Positions 36,636 through 44,329 of a DNA stretch of 64,000 bases are shown piece by piece (the stretch's first letter is position 1; each line of letters begins with the position of its first letter). The stretch covers positions 186,001 to 250,000 of the forward strand of contig NZ_RJVP01000003.1 of NCBI RefSeq assembly GCF_003730115.1, in the 5' to 3' direction. The notes under the pieces are model-generated. The model saw only the letters and a program-made list of their open reading frames with translations. It was not told the DNA's origin and ran no database searches. Made by a program: the position numbers and the translations under genes. This DNA comes from Pseudomethylobacillus aquaticus (GTDB lineage: Bacteria > Pseudomonadota > Gammaproteobacteria > Burkholderiales > Methylophilaceae).

Positions 36636-38570
36636 CTATACCGGATCGGGCTCCGCAAAGAACGCGTCCACATCCGCTTGCTGGCGCGTGCGCTTGAATG
36701 GCGGCAGGCTTTGCCAGATGCGTTTGCCATACGGTTTATCGACCAACCGCGGGTCGCAGATCATCAGCACGCCTCTGTCCTGTTCATCACGGATCAAGCG
36801 CCCGGCGCCCTGCTTGAGCGTGATGACCGCATACGGCAACTGGTATTCCATGAAGGCGTTGCGGCCTTCGGCATTCATCTTGTCGATGCGCGCCGCCAGC
36901 ACCGGATCGTCCGGCGGGGCGAATGGCAGTTTGTCGATGATGACGGCTGACAGCGCTTCACCGCGCACGTCCACGCCCTCCCAGAAACTTTGCGACCCCA
37001 CCAGCACCGCGTTGCCCAGCTTGCGGAAGCGTTCCAGCAATTCGGTACGCGAGCTGTCGCCCTGCAAGAGCAAGGGGTATTCCATGCCATTCACCGAGAA
37101 CGCTTCCTTGAGCATGGCATGCACTTCACGCATGGCGCGCAGCGAGGTGCACAGCACGAAGGCACGGCCACGGCTGGCCTGCAGTACCGGCAAGGCTGCG
37201 GCGGCCACGGAAGCGGTATAGGCGCTGCTGTTCGGCTCCGGCATGCCCTTGGGCACATACAGCAAGGCCTGCTGCGCGTAGTCGAACGGGCTGGACCAGT
37301 AACCGGTCTCGGCTTGCTCCAGGCCCATCTGCGCCAGGTAATGACTGAAATCGCTTTTCACCGCCAGCGTGGCCGAGGTGAAGATCCAGGAACGTGGCTG
37401 TGCATTGAGCTGCTTGCCAAACCCCTCGGCGATGGACAGCGGCGTGGCATGCAGCTGCACCGATTGCGTGAACACTTCCACCCAGCGCACCAGGTTGCTG
37501 TTCTCGGCGGCATGCCAGCGTTGCAGTTGCTCGGCCAGCGCCAGCCCGCGCTGATAGCAGTTTTCCAGCGCCGGATCGCGCTCGGCCTGGGTTTCCAGCA
37601 CGGCATTCAATTCGCCCAGCTTGTTCTGGATGTTGGCATAGGCATCATCAAAGCCCTTGATCGCCAGCGCCTTCTGCACCGGCAAGCGCGTGCCTTCGTA
37701 GGCGAAGATCAGCCGGAAATCGCGCACGGCTTTTTCCAGCGCAGCAGTGGCCTCGGGCAGCGCCAGACAATCCTTGGCGGTGGTGATGAACTCGGCATGC
37801 GCGTCACGCGCCAAATCCATCACCAGCGTGGTGGAGACATCCTCCCCAAAGAACAGCCCGGCCACTTCCGGCAACTGGTGTGCCTCATCGAAGATGACCG
37901 TGTTGGCGGAAGGCAGCAGCTCGGCCACGCCTTCGTCGCGCAACATCACATCGGCAAAGAACAGATGGTGGTTGACCACCACCACATCGGCAGCCAGCGC
38001 GCGTTTGCGCGCCTCCATCACGAAACATTCCTTGTAAAAAGCGCACTCCTGCCCCATGCAGTTATCGCGTGTGGAGGTCACCGACGGCCAGATGGTGGCC
38101 GACTCCGGCACATCCACCAGCTCGGCCTTGTCACCCGTACTGCTGTGCTCGGCGAAGGCGACGATCTTGTGTATGTATTGCGCATCGTCACGCGACAGAA
38201 AACGCCCCTCGTTCTGGGCGCGCTGCAAATGAAAGTGGCACACATAATTGGCGCGCCCCTTCAGCATGGAGACGGTCACCGGCACCTTGAGCGCATCGCG
38301 CACCGCCGGCAGGTCGCGGTTGAACAGCTGATCCTGCAGGGTTTTGGTGCCGGTGGAGACGATGACCTTGCCGCCAGACAGCAGCGCAGGGATCAGGTAA
38401 GCGAAGGTCTTGCCTGTGCCGGTGCCCGCCTCGGCCACCAACTGCGTGCCCTGCTTGATGGCCGCCTCGATGGCCTGCGCCATCTCCAGCTGCTGGGTGC
38501 GCATGCGATAACCGGGGATGGTGTCCGCCAGCGGGCCGTCATCACCGAACACCAGATCGAGATCAGCCAT
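36636..38570 (-). CDS. DinG/YoaA-family ATP-dependent DNA helicase
   Basis: 644 residues, XPD-like superfamily 2 helicase. Walker A AEAGTGTGKTFAYLIP, the Fe-S Cys set in NYVCHFHL and NCMGQECAFYKECF, DEAH box FDEAHQLPE, and helicase motifs V/VI (GSQSFWEGVDVRGE, QGAGRLIRDEQDRGVL). YoaA-type proteins help repair of stalled forks and DNA damage. Its ATG is three bases after the stop of the broken integrase gene on the same strand, so it may be read from the integrase promoter. Confidence 0.92.
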   Translation of the reverse strand: MADLDLVFGDDGPLADTIPGYRMRTQQLEMAQAIEAAIKQGTQLVAEAGTGTGKTFAYLIPALLSGGKVIVSTGTKTLQDQLFNRDLPAVRDALKVPVTVSMLKGRANYVCHFHLQRAQNEGRFLSRDDAQYIHKIVAFAEHSSTGDKAELVDVPESATIWPSVTSTRDNCMGQECAFYKECFVMEARKRALAADVVVVNHHLFFADVMLRDEGVAELLPSANTVIFDEAHQLPEVAGLFFGEDVSTTLVMDLARDAHAEFITTAKDCLALPEATAALEKAVRDFRLIFAYEGTRLPVQKALAIKGFDDAYANIQNKLGELNAVLETQAERDPALENCYQRGLALAEQLQRWHAAENSNLVRWVEVFTQSVQLHATPLSIAEGFGKQLNAQPRSWIFTSATLAVKSDFSHYLAQMGLEQAETGYWSSPFDYAQQALLYVPKGMPEPNSSAYTASVAAAALPVLQASRGRAFVLCTSLRAMREVHAMLKEAFSVNGMEYPLLLQGDSSRTELLERFRKLGNAVLVGSQSFWEGVDVRGEALSAVIIDKLPFAPPDDPVLAARIDKMNAEGRNAFMEYQLPYAVITLKQGAGRLIRDEQDRGVLMICDPRLVDKPYGKRIWQSLPPFKRTRQQADVDAFFAEPDPV

Positions 38571-38573
38571 CGC

Positions 38574-39267
38574 CTAACGCCCCAGCCGGTCCAGCGGACT
38601 GATCACACCGCGCCCGCCTTTGTTCAACACATGGGTATAGATCATGGTGGTGCTCACATCTGAATGGCCCAGCAGCTCTTGCACTGTGCGAATGTCGTAG
38701 CCACCTTCCAGCAGGTGGGTGGCAAAGGAATGGCGCAAGGTATGCGGGGTGGCGGGCTTATGAATACAGGCCGGATAAACTGCTTTTTTCATTGCGTGTT
38801 GCACGGTCTTATCATCAAGGTGTTGGCGCCGGATGACCCCGCTGCGTGGGTCGACCGAACGTGAATCCGAAGGGAACACATATTGCCACGCCCAGGATTT
38901 TCCGGCACCTGGATATTTGCGATCTAGCGCCATCGGCATAAATGTCTCACCATAGCCTGCCTGCAAATCCCGCTGATGCAATCGCTCCGCCTTTAACATC
39001 TGCTGACGTAGCGGTGAAACGGGCGCTTTTAGCCTGATTCTGTGCACTGGCAAAAACCGTGCGTTCTACCGCCAGATAACTCAAAAAACCTTCCACATGC
39101 TCAGCCCCTAACTTTCGGGGGTGTTGCATCTGATGATATCTGATGTATCGTTTAATCCATTCGAGGTATGTCTGCTCGGTGCGCAGACTATAGTGATTTA
39201 CCCGCAGGCAAGAGATCACCTGATCAAGCAGTTTTGGCGGCTGAGATTGTGATGATGTATCTTCCAT
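38574..39267 (-). pseudogene. intI: Integron integrase IntI, internal deletion and frameshift
   Basis: The N-terminal part from the ATG at 39267 has the IntI SAM-like domain ([50 protein letters not shown]). Near 39025 the frame changes directly into the C-terminal half ([23 protein letters not shown]). About 100 residues are missing, including the segment with the first catalytic Arg and the beta-hairpin Lys. The IntI-specific patch ([25 protein letters not shown]), [22 protein letters not shown] and catalytic Tyr in MIYTHVL remain. The protein cannot recombine. The gene points away from the cassette array, as usual. Confidence 0.9.
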
Positions 39268-39268
39268 G

Positions 39269-39297
39269 TTGACATGCTTGTTTGTGGGGCATTTAAA
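39269..39297 (+). promoter_or_regulatory. Candidate Pc promoter of the integron
   Basis: TTGACA (39269-39274) and TTTAAA (39292-39297) are separated by 17 bases, pointing into the cassettes, immediately upstream of the intI start codon on the other strand. This is where integron cassette promoters lie. The -35 is consensus; the -10 matches four of six positions. Confidence 0.5.
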
Positions 39298-39403
39298 AAC
39301 GATAAAGGCATGATTAAATGAAAAAATCACAACATGAATCCAGTTTATCCACCAGACCCACTAAATTATTAGATCGTTAGTTGGTGTCTAATTTACGTTA
39401 GCC
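39298..39403 (+). other. attI region of the integron
   Basis: The segment between intI and the first cassette, A+T-rich, ending in the core site GTTAGCC (39397-39403), after which the first cassette begins. attI limits cannot be fixed without comparison; the core triplet GTT is the expected crossover position. Confidence 0.55.
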
Positions 39404-39411
39404 CTTTCAAT

Positions 39412-40017
39412 ATGGAGCACATTTATCCCGACATGGATTGGAACATCTCACGGAGCCACGACAAAAGTTTGGCTCCAAGGTGTCCCCATGCAAATGTGCA
39501 TAGATGTCCGCGCTACTACCAGAGCTACTCGCTTCTTGGCGAGTCTGGCATCACCACGGCACTCACACCCGAGACTGATACCGCGCTACTTGCAAAATGG
39601 AAGAAAACCGATTTGTGGCCTGCTCTTGCAGAGCACGCCACGTCGATCAGTGGCAGCAATGGAAAGAAAAGTCACTTCTCGAACTTTTGCCCCGAAGTTG
39701 CATTCGATACCTTTGGCTTGTTCGCCTCGTCACTTTGTCGCTACGCCGATGAAATTGATCGGGCAAACGCCGAGAGCTGGCTGGTCGGGAACGGTCGCGC
39801 TTTCGCCAAGGACTGGCGCTGGGATTGGGCATCGTTAAATCCCATGCACTACTCCGAGTGTCCGTTGTATTCACAGCTCGCGGTCTCGCAGTCCATTGTG
39901 CCGGACTCTACGAAAGAAGAAATTGTTTCGATGAAACCCGGCGCTTTCGGGTTCAGCGTTGATCTGAAGAAACTAATTTCCAGGTTTTCTCGGTGGTGGC
40001 TTTCTCGTCATGGCTAG
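39412..40017 (+). CDS. Cassette 1: unknown protein, 201 aa
   Basis: First cassette gene, nine bases after the attI core. No ribosome site is obvious, and the ATG at 39433 (MDWNIS) is an alternative start. Soluble, rich in Trp and Cys, with segments NFCPEVAFDTFGLFASSLCRYADEIDRANAESWL and a basic C-terminus. No known domain is recognised. The stop overlaps the start of attC1 by a few bases upstream, and the codon use is unlike the host core genes. Confidence 0.55.
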   Translation: MEHIYPDMDWNISRSHDKSLAPRCPHANVHRCPRYYQSYSLLGESGITTALTPETDTALLAKWKKTDLWPALAEHATSISGSNGKKSHFSNFCPEVAFDTFGLFASSLCRYADEIDRANAESWLVGNGRAFAKDWRWDWASLNPMHYSECPLYSQLAVSQSIVPDSTKEEIVSMKPGAFGFSVDLKKLISRFSRWWLSRHG

Positions 40018-40080
40018 GGCTAACCCGGCAGTTGAGAGGGACTGCGCAAAAGCGCGCAGCCACTCACTTTTACGTTAGCC
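40018..40080 (+). repeat. attC site 1
   Basis: R'' GGCTAAC and R' GTTAGCC are exact reverse complements, 63 bases overall. The inner part has a CTGCGC/GCGCAG stem around an A-rich loop. It ends cassette 1. Confidence 0.85.
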
Positions 40081-40123
40081 GTCAGATGAAGTTTTTTTCA
40101 CGCGTCACCCAAGAGCTGAGCGC

Positions 40124-40666
40124 ATGATCGAATCAACGTATTGGCGTCAGGAACTGCGCGCTGAGTTGGCGTGGCTAAAGAAGCATCGTAAATACCGTAG
40201 ATGGTCGGAGAAGCAGCTTGTGCTGTATGAGCGCCGCCTGATGCTGGTGGCGTTCCAGGTGCGCTCCCTGCTAGAGCAGCCGAAAGTGAACGATCGTGCT
40301 CAGAATACGCGAATGCCGGTAGTTCGATTCAAGAAAATTGGACTTAAGCCTTTCACATATATGGGCTCAGGGTTCCCGGAAGACCGATTTGACCTTGCCA
40401 ATCCGGAGTCGTCAGAACTTGGCGTCCTCGATGTCTGCAATCAGCTCATCCACTATTATTGGATGCAAACGTGGCCTGAAGGAACGGCATTCAAAGCTAT
40501 GCTGGTATTCTCAGATTACATGCGCCACAAGTGGGCCTATGAGTTCCTGATTGAAGACCTCTTGAGTCTATTCAGCGTCTTCGCCAATGACTCATCGGCA
40601 GTCACCGAAATGCAGCTCCATTGGAACGAGAAAAAGCAAGATTACGTGGCTTGCTATGCTCGTTGA
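40124..40666 (+). CDS. Cassette 2: unknown protein, 180 aa
   Basis: 180 residues, soluble. The N-terminal 50 residues are helical and strongly basic (RAELAWLKKHRKYRRWSEKQ), followed by a mixed domain with LGVLDVCNQLIHYYWMQTWPEG and YEFLIEDLLSLFSVFAND. I do not recognise the family. It is the only gene between attC1 and attC2, starts 44 bases after the cassette boundary, and ends six bases before attC2. Confidence 0.6.
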   Translation: MIESTYWRQELRAELAWLKKHRKYRRWSEKQLVLYERRLMLVAFQVRSLLEQPKVNDRAQNTRMPVVRFKKIGLKPFTYMGSGFPEDRFDLANPESSELGVLDVCNQLIHYYWMQTWPEGTAFKAMLVFSDYMRHKWAYEFLIEDLLSLFSVFANDSSAVTEMQLHWNEKKQDYVACYAR

Positions 40667-40672
40667 GATGAC

Positions 40673-40734
40673 GGCTAACAATTCATTCAAGTCGACCACC
40701 ACTTCGTGGTGGCGACTTAATTCAGGCGTTGGAC
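40673..40734 (+). repeat. attC site 2
   Basis: R'' GGCTAAC, R' GTTGGAC. The body folds into AAGTCG-A-CCACCAC / GTGGTGG-CGACTT with one extrahelical A, a classic attC hairpin. R'' matches the left end of its own cassette (TTAGCC), not the following one, as expected for circle integration. Confidence 0.9.
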
Positions 40735-40779
40735 GTCAAAGAAGGTGAGTCGGCTTTTCCCAATTTCTTCGGAGGGCTT

Positions 40780-41763
40780 ATGAAAAGAGTGGCTATAGCA
40801 GTGGTGGCCTTTTGCTTCATTGGACAATGCTGGGCAGACTGCCTACAAACGGCGGGGGATTTTGCCGTTCGCATATGCGGCGAAATTCAGAGAGAGGGAC
40901 GCAGCTCCATAGTTGAAGGCAACGGAGAGCTAAAAGCTTCGGTCTCGGGGATAGTTCGCAAAGCACTTGGAGAAGCGGGAGGCTCGTTCTCCGGAAAAGC
41001 GGTTAGTGATGCATATGAGAATGTGCTGAGAAAAGATTTAGGAAGAGAGTTGTTTGATGTCAGGCAGTGCCGGCAAAAAATGGCACTAGTCGGCACCGAG
41101 CAGGCATGCAAATCCTATCCAAGCAAGCCGACATCTGATAACAAACAAGGCTTGCTAGGTGGAACAAGCATCAAACTATTCACGGAGAGAAAATCTCTTG
41201 AAGGGCAGTTGTCTAGGCTAGGGAAAGCATGCAACTGGAGCATTAACGAACAGGGTTCTGCCGTTTGCTCAACATCCGTCATGTGGATGGACATTCCCGC
41301 ATCCATGTCTGCAAACTTCCAAGGTGATCTACTCAGCACCCTCGTCATCTCGTCCTACTTTTCTTCGGGTACACAACGCAACGGAAATAAATATGGCCCG
41401 AGAGAGTCATCGAGCGGAGATAAAGCCTCCGTAGATAGATACTGCTCTGACCCTGTCAGGCAGCAGCTCGTATCGTCATACGTAAAAAAATACGGAGCGC
41501 CTATCAGCCCTCCAGAAAAGATCAACCAACGTCTTGCAGCTAGCTTGTTCAAAGATTGGTGCGAGGGTCGCACATATCGGAGCTGCACAGCTGACGGGGT
41601 GTCTGGTCACGAGGCTTATGTATTTCGGGCTGGTGACGATACCTTGGCTCAAGTCCGATTCGAAAGCCAAACTGGTTCCCGCAGCCTAGAAACGTATAGC
41701 GATTCCATCGGCGAAGCGCAATGGCAGAGCTGCCGTTTCACTGTTGTATTCCTTTCGGCATGA
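40780..41763 (+). CDS. Cassette 3: exported protein of unknown function, 327 aa
   Basis: 327 residues from the ATG at 40780 behind a good GGAGG. A signal peptide is clear (MKRVAIAVVAFCFIGQCWAD). The mature protein has about ten Cys, suggesting disulphides in the periplasm, and helical sequences in the first 120 residues. No domain is recognised. Single-gene cassette between attC2 and attC3. Confidence 0.65.
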   Translation: MKRVAIAVVAFCFIGQCWADCLQTAGDFAVRICGEIQREGRSSIVEGNGELKASVSGIVRKALGEAGGSFSGKAVSDAYENVLRKDLGRELFDVRQCRQKMALVGTEQACKSYPSKPTSDNKQGLLGGTSIKLFTERKSLEGQLSRLGKACNWSINEQGSAVCSTSVMWMDIPASMSANFQGDLLSTLVISSYFSSGTQRNGNKYGPRESSSGDKASVDRYCSDPVRQQLVSSYVKKYGAPISPPEKINQRLAASLFKDWCEGRTYRSCTADGVSGHEAYVFRAGDDTLAQVRFESQTGSRSLETYSDSIGEAQWQSCRFTVVFLSA

Positions 41764-41768
41764 ATGAC

Positions 41769-41846
41769 GTCCAACAAGTGCATCCAGCCGACGTATTTTC
41801 CTCCGCTTCGCTGCGGCAAATCCGCGGCTGATGCTTGGCGTTAGCA
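41769..41846 (+). repeat. attC site 3
   Basis: R'' GTCCAAC is the exact reverse complement of GTTGGAC, the left boundary of its cassette; R' is GTTAGCA. Stem CAAG..CATC-C-AGCCG pairs with CGGCTGATGCTTG. 78 bases. Confidence 0.88.
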
Positions 41847-41857
41847 GGAGGAAAACT

Positions 41858-42085
41858 ATGAGTTTTGAGAACAGACACACCGATGACCTAGTGCGGCTAG
41901 CCGTTGCTGGAGGAGGGTTTACGCTTTCCGCAGCAAATAGGCACACAAATGACTTGGTGCGTATTGCAGTCGCTGGCAGCGGCAAAGCAGCGCGCATCAC
42001 TTTCACGGACATGGCCAACCGACACATAGAAGACCTCGTCCGCATCGCAGTCGCCGACCAAGGATGCGTTGTTCTTGAAGGTTAG
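41858..42085 (+). CDS. Cassette 4: 75-residue triple-repeat protein
   Basis: From the ATG at 41858, behind AGGAGG, the protein consists almost wholly of three repeats of 22-27 residues. They begin NRHTDDLVRLAVAGGG, NRHTNDLVRIAVAGSG and NRHIEDLVRIAVADQG, each followed by a short beta-like stretch (FTLSA, ARITFTDMA, CVVLEG). The helix-then-strand pattern suggests a small solenoid or an oligomerising scaffold. No signal peptide, Cys pair or catalytic motif. I do not recognise the family. It ends six bases before attC4. Confidence 0.75.
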   Translation: MSFENRHTDDLVRLAVAGGGFTLSAANRHTNDLVRIAVAGSGKAARITFTDMANRHIEDLVRIAVADQGCVVLEG

Positions 42086-42090
42086 TCTCC

Positions 42091-42157
42091 TGTTAACAAG
42101 CGGTTCAAGCCGACCGCCGCGAAAAGCCGCGGCGTCGGCTTAACCTAGGCGTTAGCC
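42091..42157 (+). repeat. attC site 4
   Basis: R'' TGTTAAC, R' GTTAGCC. The arms GGTT-C-AAGCCGAC-C-GCCGCG and CGCGGCGTCGGCTTAACC pair with two extrahelical C residues, giving strand-specific folding. 67 bases. Confidence 0.92.
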
Positions 42158-42184
42158 CTTTTCACTTATCAACAGGAGGTTTCA

Positions 42185-42820
42185 ATGGCATTAATTACAG
42201 AAAGCAGACTTCGCACCGCTTTCCCAAAGTGCAAAAGCCCCGACGCATGGGTTAGTGCGCTTTTACCAGCGCTCGACAAGTACAACATTTCTAGCAAGGC
42301 TCGCGTTGCCTCATTTTTGGGCCAGATCGCACATGAATCTGGTCAGTTTAATACTTTGGAGGAAAACCTCTTTTATTCCGCATCGCGATTAATGAAGGTG
42401 TGGCCAAAGCGATTCCCAACACAGGGATTTGCTCAACAGTACGAGAAAAATCCGACGAAGCTGGGAAATTATGTGTACGCCAACAGGATAGGCAATGGTG
42501 CAGAATCGTCGGGAGACGGTTACCGATTCAGGGGCCGTGGGCTTATACAACTCACCGGCCGTTCCAATTACGCATCCGCTTCCTCAGTTCTCGGCGTGGA
42601 CCTTCTGAACAATCCTGATCTACTGCTGGACCCGAACGTTGCGGCAATGTCAGCGGCTTGGTTCTGGGCGTCGCGTGGCCTAAACGAACTGGCGGACGAC
42701 AAAACGGACGACGACGATTTGGAAGATTTCACCACCATTACGAAGCGAATCAATGGGGGCACCGCAGGTCTTCAGGAGCGGTTCCAACTTTTTAAGGCTG
42801 CAGAGGCTGCTCTTGCATAG
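42185..42820 (+). CDS. Cassette 5: GH19 lysozyme/chitinase-type endolysin
   Basis: 211 residues, no signal peptide, behind ACAGGAGG. GH19 signatures: FLGQIAHESGQFNTLEEN with the catalytic Glu in HESG, then GDGYRFRGRGLIQLTGRSNYA, and the final ITKRINGGTAGLQER. This type cleaves peptidoglycan or chitin and is common as a phage endolysin. Without an export signal it would act on lysis or after release by another route. Single-gene cassette. Confidence 0.9.
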   Translation: MALITESRLRTAFPKCKSPDAWVSALLPALDKYNISSKARVASFLGQIAHESGQFNTLEENLFYSASRLMKVWPKRFPTQGFAQQYEKNPTKLGNYVYANRIGNGAESSGDGYRFRGRGLIQLTGRSNYASASSVLGVDLLNNPDLLLDPNVAAMSAAWFWASRGLNELADDKTDDDDLEDFTTITKRINGGTAGLQERFQLFKAAEAALA

Positions 42821-42822
42821 CG

Positions 42823-42889
42823 GTCTAACTACAGTTCCAGCCGACGGCCCCGCCTTCGGCGGGTCCGCGGCTGAACCTGAGCGTTAGAA
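42823..42889 (+). repeat. attC site 5
   Basis: R'' GTCTAAC, R' GTTAGAA. The arms GTTCCAGCCGACGG / CCGCGGCTGAAC and CCCGCC/GGCGGG form the hairpin around TTC. Closely similar to attC4 and attC7, hence a shared source type. Confidence 0.9.
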
Positions 42890-42902
42890 GGAAATCTTCT
42901 CA

Positions 42903-43307
42903 ATGCAATATCACACAAATACACATGGGCCCAGCGAGCCCGGGTTTAAAGCTGGGTTCATAAAAGCCATTTCAGAGGCAACAGCAAACGGAACGAATCA
43001 AGTTCTTTTACTCACGGACGGCCTTCAAAATCTTCAAGGAGTTATCAGCTCTGTTCTTGGTAAGGCTGCTGTAAAGACCTTCGAGAAAACAAGGGAAGCA
43101 ACGACTGGTTCAGTAACCATTTATCTTGAAACTGAGCGCATAAAATCGATCTTTTCAAAAGGCGTTATCTTTGCACCATTTGTTTCATCAAATTTACTCG
43201 CAGTTGCCACCGCCGATTACCGAGCCACAGATATTGTTTATCTCCCTTGGGCGGAGAGCGAGTTACAAAGTTATGTTCAAAACAACCCTGCTTCAGTTCA
43301 GCTGTAA
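42903..43307 (+). CDS. Cassette 6a: unknown small protein, 134 aa
   Basis: 134 residues, soluble alpha/beta pattern: helix (FKAGFIKAISEATANG), strand (QVLLLTD), helix, strand (SVTIYLE), helix, strand (GVIFAPF), then a final DIVYLPWAESELQSYVQN. The order recalls a small Rossmann-like domain, but no nucleotide-binding motif is conclusive. It starts 14 bases after the core; only a weak GGAAA precedes it. It shares a cassette with the next gene. Confidence 0.6.
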   Translation: MQYHTNTHGPSEPGFKAGFIKAISEATANGTNQVLLLTDGLQNLQGVISSVLGKAAVKTFEKTREATTGSVTIYLETERIKSIFSKGVIFAPFVSSNLLAVATADYRATDIVYLPWAESELQSYVQNNPASVQL

Positions 43308-43338
43308 ACCTTTCATTCGTTATAGCGAATCAGAACAC

Positions 43339-43842
43339 ATGCCCATCACGCCATTTCACTTCGGTCCAGGAGCATTGCTGCACGCTGTCGCGCCGAAGCA
43401 TGTGAGCTTCATATCATTCTGTATGGCAAATGTGCTCATTGATTGCGAGTCGCTTTACAACCTCGTAAACCAGCAGCAACCCGTACATGCGTTCTTTCAC
43501 ACATACATCGGGGCCACGCTTGTGATCGCAGCCGTTGTTCTGCTATTTCTTGGTCTGCGTGGGTTCGCCTCACGGCTCTGGCTTCCCGATCTGCTTCGTT
43601 GGCGTGAACTCAGTTCAAAGCAGGTCGTCATGGGTGCAGCATTGGGCGCGTACTCGCACATCGTTCTAGACAGCGTTATGCACCACGACATTCAGCCGCT
43701 ATCACCCTTCGCTTTAAGCAATGCACTGTTGGGCGCCGTCCCTCTGAGCACTCTGCACCTTGCTTGCTTGGCAGCCGGGGTGCTTGGCGTAGGGCTGGCC
43801 ACCGTCAGGTGGTTTGTTGCAGGGGACGAAAACGCGCCCTAA
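43339..43842 (+). CDS. Cassette 6b: membrane protein, YdjM/hydrolase-like
   Basis: 167 residues from the ATG at 43339 with four or five membrane helices. Conserved polar residues lie in MPITPFHFGPGAL, VLIDCESLY, HAFFHTYIGA and YSHIVLDSVMHHDIQP. The spaced His/Asp pattern resembles membrane-bound metal-dependent hydrolases of the YdjM kind. No attC separates it from the preceding gene, 31 bases away, so both share one cassette. The stop falls within the attC6 R'' region. Confidence 0.6.
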   Translation: MPITPFHFGPGALLHAVAPKHVSFISFCMANVLIDCESLYNLVNQQQPVHAFFHTYIGATLVIAAVVLLFLGLRGFASRLWLPDLLRWRELSSKQVVMGAALGAYSHIVLDSVMHHDIQPLSPFALSNALLGAVPLSTLHLACLAAGVLGVGLATVRWFVAGDENAP

Positions 43843-43893
43843 TCCTTCCATCGAGCGGATGCCTGTAAGCGCCGCTTACCTTCAACGTTGGGC
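43837..43893 (+). repeat. attC site 6 (degenerate R'')
   Basis: R' GTTGGGC is good. R'' is CCCTAAT instead of a form ending AAC. The body has GAGCGG..CCGCTTAC pairing and the usual CTTCAACGTT end. 57 bases, shorter than the others. Confidence 0.7.
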
Positions 43894-43910
43894 TTCAAGG
43901 GAGAGATTCA

Positions 43911-44312
43911 GTGCTTAATAAATTGCGGCAGACTATTTATGGCAAAGGTGCGGAGGCCTACCAAACAGCGACGGCTCGTCGGCTGTATGCCCTCTCTTTA
44001 TTGAAGCTGGCAGATAAATTCTTCTGGGCTCCACTTGCAGTTTTAGTAGCCACCGCATTCACAGTTCAGCTAGATGCACTCGCAGCACAACTCTTCATTG
44101 CCGTAGTGCTATGTGTCACTGCTCTGTTTCTGCGTGACCAAGGCCTGAAGATTATTGACGCAATTCCGAAGAAGGCAAAAAAGGCACAAAGCACAGCGCG
44201 ACTTAAGTCTGCATCTGCACGCAAAAAAAGCAATGCCGAAAAGGTAGATCCGCAGCGGGCCCAACCAACGCCTCAAGCCGACGGCCCCGCCTCTGGCGGA
44301 CCAACGGCTTAA
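43911..44312 (+). CDS. Cassette 7: small membrane protein with tail read from attC
   Basis: 133 residues with a GTG start at 43911 behind GGGAGAG. One or two membrane helices at about 40-80 (FFWAPLAVLVATAFTV, AAQLFIAVVLCVTALFL), then a strongly basic tail (IPKKAKKAQSTARLKSASARKKS). The last 17 or so residues (QPTPQADGPASGGPTA) are translated from attC7. Family not recognised. Confidence 0.6.
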   Translation: MLNKLRQTIYGKGAEAYQTATARRLYALSLLKLADKFFWAPLAVLVATAFTVQLDALAAQLFIAVVLCVTALFLRDQGLKIIDAIPKKAKKAQSTARLKSASARKKSNAEKVDPQRAQPTPQADGPASGGPTA

Positions 44313-44326
44313 GCTTGGCGTTAGTC
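44259..44326 (+). repeat. attC site 7
   Basis: R'' GCCCAAC is the exact reverse complement of GTTGGGC, the left end of its own cassette; R' is GTTAGTC. Body AAGCCG..CGGCTT and CCGCC/GGCGG stems. It overlaps the end of the preceding gene. No later attC was found. Confidence 0.88.
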
Positions 44327-44329
44327 ATC

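Noticed and set aside
38572-38578. GCCTAAC core-like heptamer at the intI stop
   Set aside because: It is made by the intI stop and following bases. No partner core or hairpin lies within 150 bases.
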